Below the pieces are notes generated by a model. It saw only the letters and a list, made by a program, of their open reading frames with translations. It was not told the origin of the DNA and searched no databases. A stretch of 13,028 nt of DNA from Pseudomonadota bacterium. Its GTDB lineage: Bacteria > Pseudomonadota > Gammaproteobacteria > Woeseiales > Woeseiaceae. The stretch's first letter is position 1; each line of letters starts with the position of its first letter. This document shows positions 5,781 through 13,028 of the stretch, one piece after another. The stretch is taken from the NCBI GenBank assembly GCA_027295475.1, contig JAPUKV010000023.1:1-13028 (forward strand), written 5' to 3'. Both the position numbers and the translations under genes were made by a program.

Positions 5781-6569
5781 GAACTTGCGCAGTCCGATAA
5801 TTTCGAACGGTTCCCATGCGCCTTCAGGCTGTCTCAAACGATCGGCGAGTGCAAAAAATACCGTTGGATTGTATCCCATGCCGAAGTGACTGGTATTGAT
5901 TTCAATATTTTCGACGTTTTCCCCGGGCGGAATTCTTGCAATCTTCCATGAAACGATGGCATCGCTCTTGCTGTAAATTGCTGTAACCGGCACGTCAGGT
6001 ATCGGCTCATGAAGGTTATCGATTCGTCTTCGTATTCCCTGATCTTGCAGACTCACGCCCGATACGAATTCGTACAAACGCCAGGCATTCGTCGCGAGGG
6101 GATCGCCAACCGGGCTGCCGAGTGTAATTACGGTGCGTACGAACTGTGGATTCCGGCGCGCCATTTCCCTTGCGAATAGCCCGCCGAGACTCCAGCCAAC
6201 GAGGCTGATCTTGCCGCCGGTCTCCGCGAACAGCAGTTCGAGGCGCTCATCGAGAAGTTTTTCGAGGTCACGCTGCAATGTCAGTCCGACGTTTCTGCCA
6301 AGTTCCCAGCGTTGAGCGTCGTATCCCCAGCGCCTCATATACTGGCGCATTACCCGCATGGACCTGTCAGTGGCCAGAAAACCAGGCAATGTCATTACCG
6401 CATGCCCATCGCCGGGTGCCAGGCTGCTCAGCAGCGGGTGCATCGGGATGAGCGCGGTCGCCTCGGACAATGCCCGGGGCGCTTCCATCAGGGCCAGCAA
6501 CAATGATGGCGGGCTGACATCGTCCGCCTTTGTTGCCGTTGCCGACTGCTGGTCGGGAGACTTGTGCAT
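5769..6569 (-). CDS. Alpha/beta hydrolase, lipase/esterase-like
   Basis: This 266-residue protein carries the full catalytic set of an alpha/beta hydrolase: nucleophile elbow GWSLGG with Ser127, acid Asp203 in YSKSDAIVSW, and His228 in NTSHFGM. A conserved LPGFLATDRS segment at 61-70 fits the oxyanion-hole strand, and LGSPVGDP follows the nucleophile helix. There is no signal peptide or membrane helix, so a cytoplasmic ester hydrolase is most likely; substrate is unknown. Residues 1-20 are polar and probably disordered. The ATG at 6569 has no evident ribosome binding site. A TATAGT lies only a few bases upstream, so a very short leader, or a start further in (for example Met28), is possible. 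The gene lies 143 bases beyond the 181-residue membrane protein gene on the same strand and converges on the NERD gene. Confidence 0.92.
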   Translation of the reverse strand: MHKSPDQQSATATKADDVSPPSLLLALMEAPRALSEATALIPMHPLLSSLAPGDGHAVMTLPGFLATDRSMRVMRQYMRRWGYDAQRWELGRNVGLTLQRDLEKLLDERLELLFAETGGKISLVGWSLGGLFAREMARRNPQFVRTVITLGSPVGDPLATNAWRLYEFVSGVSLQDQGIRRRIDNLHEPIPDVPVTAIYSKSDAIVSWKIARIPPGENVENIEINTSHFGMGYNPTVFFALADRLRQPEGAWEPFEIIGLRKFFYQ

Positions 6570-6712
6570 ATCTGACTATACCCGATTTATTGCCAACTAG
6601 GACCAATGACTGCGTAGCATTTTTCCGAAAATTCAATAAGTTATGGTAATAATCTCAACAACATCTCCAGCTTGCTCCGCGCTCCCAATGAGTCCGCTTA
6701 AATACTTGGACT

Positions 6713-7258
6713 TCAGACAGCAGCGGCCGTTCGGCCGGCCGCTTCCAGCCGCTCCGCCGCATCCTGGAATTGCGCCTGCGCCTTGTGAAGATACGCGAAA
6801 GCCTCGGCCTCGTAGTCATCTGCGGCTGCCGACCATACGCGGTTCACGTAGCGCTCGCCTGCCGCGAAATCGCTCATGATATCGGCATACGTCTGCAGCC
6901 CGTACAAGTGCACCATACTTTCGCGTGCATCGGCGAAGCGCCGCAGGTCGTTGCGAAGCTTGTCGTCAATCGCGTTGCGCAATTCAGTTGTCGATATCGA
7001 TGCCGAGTCGTTAATGATTTGCTCGAGATCTCGAACGATATTGCTCAGAGACTCGCTAAGCTCTGCCCGATTCGCCGTCAGCACGCTCTCGGAACGGGCG
7101 TCACCCCGAGCCCGTTTCTTGATAATAAAAACGCCGACAAACGCGACGATGGCCGCCGGCACGAACAGGTTCCAGTTCGTCATCTGCGTATCGAGCGCCG
7201 TAGAATACGCTGCCGCCAGAAAGCCACCGATCAGTAACAGATAGCTGATTATTTTCAC
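6713..7258 (-). CDS. Two-helix membrane protein with long helical cytoplasmic tail, function unknown
   Basis: I do not recognise this protein as a named family. From a GTG at 7258 it is 181 residues: a helix at about 2-22, a short turn, a second helix at about 31-46 ending in KKR, then about 130 soluble, largely helical residues rich in Glu, Asp, Arg and Ala (for example SLSNIVRDLEQII), likely forming coiled-coil structure. The positive-inside rule puts both ends in the cytoplasm. The GTG is preferred because GGGGA lies six bases upstream and the helix then starts at the N-terminus. A TTG at 7282 in the same frame, with AGGA four bases upstream, would add eight residues. The OPT gene ends 56 bases upstream on the same strand, so the two are probably one transcript. 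The tail composition suggests a scaffold or sensor-like role, but that is only a guess. Confidence 0.8.
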   Translation of the reverse strand: MKIISYLLLIGGFLAAAYSTALDTQMTNWNLFVPAAIVAFVGVFIIKKRARGDARSESVLTANRAELSESLSNIVRDLEQIINDSASISTTELRNAIDDKLRNDLRRFADARESMVHLYGLQTYADIMSDFAAGERYVNRVWSAAADDYEAEAFAYLHKAQAQFQDAAERLEAAGRTAAAV

Positions 7259-7314
7259 AGCGGTTCCCCGATTCGGTGGCAAAGCGTCCTGGGATTCATT
7301 TTCTTCATTGCTTG

Positions 7315-9030
7315 CTAAGCCGCCGACAATACGTATTTGATTGCATAGCCGACACCGATGAGCGCTTCACCAACGATGAGACCGGCAGCGACGGGAATAC
7401 CAACGCTCTCGCTCCATGACTTGCCCTTGAAACGGTCGGCAAGTTCACGGGACAGCGTACCGAGCGAATAGGTCAGCACAATATTGAACGGCAGGTAAAA
7501 ACCCAGACCGACGGTAATACCGAGACCGCCGATCACTGCCGACAACAGTCCGCCCAGCACTGCCCCCGCAGCATACTTCTGCGTCGGCACATCACCCCCC
7601 AGGATGCCTTCAACCATGCTTGCCAGAGCCTGTCCCTGCGGTGCCGGCAGTCGTTCACTGCCCAATGTGAATGCTTCGTGAAGAACGAAAATAAGACCGA
7701 TCACGACGATGGGGCCGAGCCATGCGCCGATAAACTGCCCCATTTGCTGCATGCGTGGCGACGCCCCGACCAGATAACCTGTTTTCAGATCGAGCATCAG
7801 GTCAGTCGCCTGCGACATCGCGACGCTAGTGGCAGCACCGACCATGATTGCTGCGACTATCGAGTCACCGCGTTCCATGCCGTGTGTCATGATGATGAGT
7901 AGCGTGATGCCGATCAGCGTCATCCCTGACAAAGGCGACCAGTTCGTACGGCCAATCGCCTCCGAAAGAATGATGCCGGACATCCAGATCCAGAGCGTCC
8001 CGAGCAGTGCCATGCCTATGCCACGAATCAGGCCAACTGACTCAACGGATGTCACGGCGATGATCGCCAGCACGATCGCGGCCCCGACAATCCCGATGTA
8101 AAGAAGCTTGATTGGCATCTCATCCGAAGACGCGGCTGAGTCGATCCGCGACGCGTTTTGCATCGATTTCACGGCGCTGATAATTAAAGGCAGGGCGAGC
8201 GCAACACCCATCATCGCGCCGCCAATCAGCATGCCGATGCCCAGTGGCCGGTAAAGCATCAGACGCAGCTGCCCTGGATCGCTGATGGCTGCGCCTAACT
8301 CGTCGAGCGGAAAACCACCGGTCGCCGCCAGCAACGGCGACAGGAACCAGTAGGCGACAAACCCGCCGATAATGAACGCGACACCGCCACGTCCGGCAAT
8401 GAAGCCCGTACCGATTGTTAGAAGCGAGATGTACCAAACGCCGTTCATGTAATCCGGCAAGCCGATTACGGCACCGAGGTTCCAGTTACTGAAATCGGTT
8501 TGCTGAGAGATGATATGTACGAGGGCGCTGGCCGCGGCGGCAGCCAGCAGAATAATGGCTTTCCGTACCCCGGCGCCCGGAGACTTCAGAATCGTTGCCA
8601 CCGCAACGCCGCCCGGATAGGTCAGCCGCTCGAAGTCGATCATGTGCTTGCGGAGCGGAATGATAAAGGCAATGCCGAGAAATGCGCCGGCTATGCATCC
8701 GAAAGTCAGAATGACCGGATCAAACTTGTCTCCGTAACCCAGGATAAATATTGCCGGCACAGAAAACATCATGCCGGACGACGCACCATTCACGCCACTG
8801 GCGATCGTCTGAACGATGTTGTTCTCGATGATGCTCTTGCGCCGCAGCATTCCCCTTAGAATGCCGAAGCCAAGGATCGCGGCGAGCTCCGATCCTTCGA
8901 TCGAGAAACCCAGAATCAACGCCGCATAGCCAATCGAGATCGCGATAATAACGCCAAGAAACCAACCGACGATGACAGCAGTCCATGTAAGTTCGGGGTA
9001 CGCTCTGTCGGCTACTGCATTCGACGACAT
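7315..9030 (-). CDS. OPT-family oligopeptide/metal-chelate transporter
   Basis: This 571-residue, very hydrophobic protein fits the OPT family of inner-membrane transporters, which move oligopeptides or metal chelates, probably by proton symport. Recognisable family segments are LTWTAVIVGWFLGVIIA near the N-terminus, GFGILRG, ENNIVQTIASG followed by a Gly/Ser-rich GASSGMMFSVPA, and ERLTYPGGVAVATILKS. Later segments include FIAGRGGVAFIIGGFVAYW, TDLMLDLKTGYLVGASPR and the C-terminal GIPVAAGLIVGEALIGVGYA. I estimate roughly 14 to 16 membrane helices. There is no signal peptide. The ATG at 9030 has only a weak A/G-rich upstream sequence (AAGAAAGAATAAAG), with no classic Shine-Dalgarno. It lies 43 bases after the patatin-like gene and 56 bases before the 181-residue membrane protein gene, all on one strand. 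Substrate cannot be predicted; peptide and siderophore-type substrates are both known for the family. Confidence 0.95.
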   Translation of the reverse strand: MSSNAVADRAYPELTWTAVIVGWFLGVIIAISIGYAALILGFSIEGSELAAILGFGILRGMLRRKSIIENNIVQTIASGVNGASSGMMFSVPAIFILGYGDKFDPVILTFGCIAGAFLGIAFIIPLRKHMIDFERLTYPGGVAVATILKSPGAGVRKAIILLAAAAASALVHIISQQTDFSNWNLGAVIGLPDYMNGVWYISLLTIGTGFIAGRGGVAFIIGGFVAYWFLSPLLAATGGFPLDELGAAISDPGQLRLMLYRPLGIGMLIGGAMMGVALALPLIISAVKSMQNASRIDSAASSDEMPIKLLYIGIVGAAIVLAIIAVTSVESVGLIRGIGMALLGTLWIWMSGIILSEAIGRTNWSPLSGMTLIGITLLIIMTHGMERGDSIVAAIMVGAATSVAMSQATDLMLDLKTGYLVGASPRMQQMGQFIGAWLGPIVVIGLIFVLHEAFTLGSERLPAPQGQALASMVEGILGGDVPTQKYAAGAVLGGLLSAVIGGLGITVGLGFYLPFNIVLTYSLGTLSRELADRFKGKSWSESVGIPVAAGLIVGEALIGVGYAIKYVLSAA

Positions 9031-9073
9031 TTATTCTTTATTCTTTCTTGTTCGACGATGGTGACGAACACTA

Positions 9074-10141
9074 TCACAACGGCTGGAGTCGCGCCGCCAC
9101 CCGGCCATTGTCCAATACATCGGCAAGGTCATCCGCCAGTTCCCTGCAAGCGTTAACGGTCTTGCGCCAGGATTGCATACGTTGGTCCTGATCCATCTTC
9201 AAGAAATCGGTTCTGTCCGGAATCTTGCCAAATGGCAATCGGGACACGAATTCTGCGGAGGGGCATATCAGTATGGTCCTGTCAGTGTGTTGCGGATTCG
9301 GTTTTCTCCAGGACAGTTTCTTGTCGAACCAGCCTGGAATCAGCCGCTCGGAAAAGTGAGGGAACAGCGTCAGGCGATCCGGTTCAGAGAGCGGCAGATC
9401 GAGATGGTAATCAATGACGCCCCCGTCGCGGTAGACACCGACTGGCGCATCCTTGATATTTTCAATGCCCGCCATGACCAGCGGAACGGACGCGGACGCT
9501 GCTGCGGCATCGACAATATTTTCCTCTGAAAGCATGATCTGTTGCAACGGAAATCCTTTTGCGTCAAAGAATGGCGGCAGATCGCGGGCATCGTAAAAAA
9601 GTCCCCGAGAAAAAAAGGCGCCCAACGCGCGCCGAGTGATCAGGTTTGCCGTTGCGGCGACCATCAGACCGAAACTCAGCTGCAATCTCGAGTCGCCCGA
9701 TGTCAGAAAACCGCTGCGCACGGTCATGATGTGGCTGCGCAAAACCGGATGTGAGACGACTTGCGCCGCGCCGTGTTCGCCGAACAAATAATGCAAAATC
9801 TCACGGGCTTTGTCAGAAATCTCCTGCATATCGGGATTCGGCGAATAGGTCTGGTCCAGATAAGCGGACTCGAAACGATCGATCGCAGCCAGCGGATCGG
9901 ATTGTGCATAACAGGCGTGACGCCACGAGCCGATTGACGAACCTATCAGGTGCACGGGTCCGTCGAGTCTGGGCAGTATGCGATCGGCGATGATGCGATC
10001 AAGCTGGCTCAGGACCAGCCATTTCGCACCACCGGACGCGCCGGCAATCGTGCCGATTCTGTCGACGGAAAAGCCGTGCTTGCGCACATCTTCGAGGGCG
10101 GCGGGACCCGCTTTGAAAAGTAGTGCACCGTTTCTTTGCAT
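9074..10141 (-). CDS. Patatin-like phospholipase
   Basis: This 355-residue protein is a patatin-fold acyl hydrolase using a Ser-Asp dyad. A glycine-rich loop GASGGAKW (34-41) fits the oxyanion hole, the nucleophile elbow is GSSIG with Ser69, and the acid is Asp239 in YRDGGVIDY. The GASGG Ser36 could be mistaken for the nucleophile, but order and spacing match the subgroup in which the first glycine loop is GAAGGPKG-like and the elbow reads GASIGAW. There is no signal peptide, so it probably acts on membrane lipids from the cytoplasm. The ATG at 10141 is chosen because the protein then starts straight at the first beta strand (GALLFKAG). A GTG at 10222 would add 27 polar residues of no recognisable character. 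The ribosome binding site is weak (GGGTAA). It follows purA by about 105 bases and precedes the OPT gene by 43. Confidence 0.9.
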   Translation of the reverse strand: MQRNGALLFKAGPAALEDVRKHGFSVDRIGTIAGASGGAKWLVLSQLDRIIADRILPRLDGPVHLIGSSIGSWRHACYAQSDPLAAIDRFESAYLDQTYSPNPDMQEISDKAREILHYLFGEHGAAQVVSHPVLRSHIMTVRSGFLTSGDSRLQLSFGLMVAATANLITRRALGAFFSRGLFYDARDLPPFFDAKGFPLQQIMLSEENIVDAAAASASVPLVMAGIENIKDAPVGVYRDGGVIDYHLDLPLSEPDRLTLFPHFSERLIPGWFDKKLSWRKPNPQHTDRTILICPSAEFVSRLPFGKIPDRTDFLKMDQDQRMQSWRKTVNACRELADDLADVLDNGRVAARLQPL

Positions 10142-10246
10142 CGGATTTACCCGATCAGTCGTTTTTGGGGACGAAATCCGCGAGGTCCATCCCAATTCAG
10201 AGCCCGACACGCCTTTGTTCACCGTGCCCGACGATACTATCGACTC

Positions 10247-11744
<1,498 letters not shown>

Positions 11745-11766
11745 GAAACTAACTCACAAAACTTTG

Positions 11767-11804
11767 AGCCATCGTGAGTACATTACGATGGCTGATGCTT
11801 TTTT
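11767..11804. terminator. Strong hairpin between hflC and the DUF2065-purA pair
   Basis: AGCCATCGT (11767-11775) and ACGATGGCT (11785-11793) form a perfect 9-bp stem with a 9-base loop. On the plus strand six T residues follow (11799-11804), the layout of an intrinsic terminator, but no plus-strand gene lies nearby. On the minus strand, where transcription runs, the hairpin is about 40 bases after the hflC stop and is followed only by CAAAGTTTTG. There it may act as a weak or partial terminator, or protect the hflC transcript end, so that DUF2065-purA is expressed at a different level. Confidence 0.5.
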
Positions 11805-11834
11805 CAGAATTTGTCGCCTGCAAGCTACCAGCCG

Positions 11835-12707
11835 CTAACGTTTACCACTCGACTGATTCAGGTAACGGAAGAACTCATTGTTCGGATCCAGCACGAGTAT
11901 ATCGCCGGACTTGCCCATGGAATTTCGATAGGCCTCGATGCTGCGATAAAAAGCATAGAATTCCGGATTCTTTTTGTACGCCTTCGCATAGATCTCGGCA
12001 GCACGCGCATCACCTGCACCTCTGAGTATTTGCCCGTCTCTGTAGGCATCGGCAAGGATGATCGTCCTCTCCTTATCGGCAGTCGCCGTGCGTTGTTCGG
12101 CAATTTCATGGCCCTGCGCCCGGCGCTCTGCCGCAACCCTCGCCCGCTCCTCGCGCATCTGCGCGTAAACAGAATTCCTGACCTCGTCCGGGAATTCGAC
12201 CTGCTTGACGCGAATGTCTATGAGCTCGACACCGAGCCCCTTTGACGCAACTGCTGCTGTCGCCAGCATGTCCCGCATTAACTCCGCGCGTTCAACCGAG
12301 ATTGCCTCCTGTACCGAACGTTTGCCGAACTCGGTCACGATCGCGTTCTTGATAATCTCCGCCAGGCGATCGCTCGCAACGCCCAGTATTCCGCCTGTCG
12401 AGGTGTAGAACTGAACTGGATCGACGATTCTCCATTTGACAAAGAAGTCGACCTGCAATGCCAGGCGTTCGGCGGTAAATATGCGCTCCGGCCTGTCGCT
12501 GATCGTCAGAATGCGCTTGGGAAACCTGCGCACAGTCTGATAAATGGGAATCTTGAAGTGCAGCCCCGGCGCGTAGTCGGACTCGACCACTTTACCGACC
12601 TGCAATTTGATCACCAGTTCGCGTTCATTGACCGTGAACGCCGACAGACCAATCGTGACCAGGATCAGTCCGGTAATGACTACCGCTGCGAATCTGCTGC
12701 CATTCAT
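11835..12707 (-). CDS. hflC: HflC, membrane protease modulator subunit
   Basis: HflC pairs with HflK in a large SPFH-domain complex in the inner membrane that surrounds and modulates the AAA protease FtsH. This 290-residue protein has one N-terminal helix (about 5-24), then the SPFH domain starting at the ERELVIKLQVGKV strand with PGLHFKIP. The later part has the HflC hallmarks VKQVEFPDEVRNSVYAQMREERARVAAERRAQG, DKERTIILADAYRDGQ and GDARAAEIYAKAYKKNPEFYAFYRS. Length is normal. The start ATG at 12707 overlaps the hflK stop by four bases (ATGA), typical of translational coupling, and a strong GGAGGA sits eight bases upstream inside hflK. No abnormality is seen. Confidence 0.97.
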   Translation of the reverse strand: MNGSRFAAVVITGLILVTIGLSAFTVNERELVIKLQVGKVVESDYAPGLHFKIPIYQTVRRFPKRILTISDRPERIFTAERLALQVDFFVKWRIVDPVQFYTSTGGILGVASDRLAEIIKNAIVTEFGKRSVQEAISVERAELMRDMLATAAVASKGLGVELIDIRVKQVEFPDEVRNSVYAQMREERARVAAERRAQGHEIAEQRTATADKERTIILADAYRDGQILRGAGDARAAEIYAKAYKKNPEFYAFYRSIEAYRNSMGKSGDILVLDPNNEFFRYLNQSSGKR

Positions 12708-13028
12708 TGCCGGGTCCTCCTGTCGCGGGAGGGAGTCGGCTCAGAACGCGATCCACCGATCGTCATTGCCGATTGTTCGCCAGCCGACCGACTCGTTGCA
12801 GATTCACTCCTGGCCCTGTCTTGTTCACCAATCAGTTTGTCAATCGGCAGGTAAAGCAGATTGCCGCTGCCCTGCGAATCTATAAACACCTTGTTGGAGT
12901 TGGCGTACACCTCTTCGATCGCCTCGATATAGAGCCTATCCCTCGTTACGCGCGGCGCTTTTTGATATTCCGTGAGCAGCGCCGTGAATCTCGCCGCTTC
13001 GCCAGCGGCGTCGGCTATGACGCGCTCG
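12704..13028 (-). CDS. hflK: HflK, C-terminal part (5' end beyond the window)
   Basis: The last 325 bases encode about 107 C-terminal residues of HflK, read without a stop from the window edge: AAGEAARFTALLTEYQKAPR, then TRDRLYIEAIEEVYANSNKVFIDS and NLLYLPIDKLIGEQ, which are characteristic of the HflK end. The remaining 40-odd residues are a polar Ser/Arg-rich tail of the variable kind usual in HflK. The first complete codon begins at 13027 and the TGA stop overlaps the hflC start. The N-terminal helix and most of the SPFH domain lie outside the window. HflK and HflC are expected to be made in equal amounts and to assemble together around FtsH. Confidence 0.95.
   Translation of the reverse strand, partial: ERVIADAAGEAARFTALLTEYQKAPRVTRDRLYIEAIEEVYANSNKVFIDSQGSGNLLYLPIDKLIGEQDRARSESATSRSAGEQSAMTIGGSRSEPTPSRDRRTRQ

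Noticed and set aside
10142..10222. Longer patatin-like protein starting at GTG 10222
   Set aside because: The 27 added residues are polar and unlike the family start; MQRNGALLFKAG fits the beginning of the fold.

Overview
The window looks like ordinary chromosome of a gammaproteobacterium of moderately high GC content. The best evidence is the block at the right-hand end, read on the minus strand: hflK (cut by the window edge), hflC, a short DUF2065 (YjeT-like) membrane protein gene and purA. This order is typical of many Gammaproteobacteria. Perfect CRP/Vfr-type boxes elsewhere agree with that placement. The general gene mix would suit a marine or sediment lineage such as Woeseiaceae, but that is only a guess. 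I see no tRNA, rRNA, CRISPR array, insertion sequence, integrase or phage gene.

Left part (1-3906, plus strand): a choice-of-anchor B (LVIVD-repeat) secreted protein with a probable N-terminal lipobox; a 380-base gap with several small inverted repeats; a phospholipase D / cardiolipin-synthase-like lipoprotein with both HKD active sites intact; and a small membrane-anchored protein with a Cys/His/DRR-rich tail.

Middle (3929-5694): a DUF2799 lipoprotein gene (minus) and a membrane-bound NERD-domain gene (plus) diverge from a 260-base region. That region carries two perfect TGTGA-N6-TCACA boxes, a third weaker one and a 20-bp tandem duplication. The centres of the three boxes are 52 and 83 bp apart, close to whole numbers of helical turns, and the last box is placed like a class II CRP promoter for the NERD gene. 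In the NERD protein the usual E-x-K residues of the nuclease motif appear to be N-x-V.

Right part (5769-13028, all minus strand): transcription runs from hflK leftwards through hflC, DUF2065, purA, a patatin-like phospholipase, an OPT-family transporter, a 181-residue two-helix membrane protein and an alpha/beta hydrolase. HflK and HflC form the membrane complex that modulates FtsH. PurA makes adenylosuccinate. The patatin-like protein, OPT transporter and 181-residue protein are closely spaced and may be co-transcribed. Three separate lipid-ester or phosphodiester hydrolase families (PLD, patatin, alpha/beta hydrolase) lie within 8.5 kb, but nothing shows that they work together.

I find no convincing new multi-gene system. 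The observations most worth following are the phased CRP-site array, the NERD protein with an altered catalytic motif, and the small Cys/His protein.
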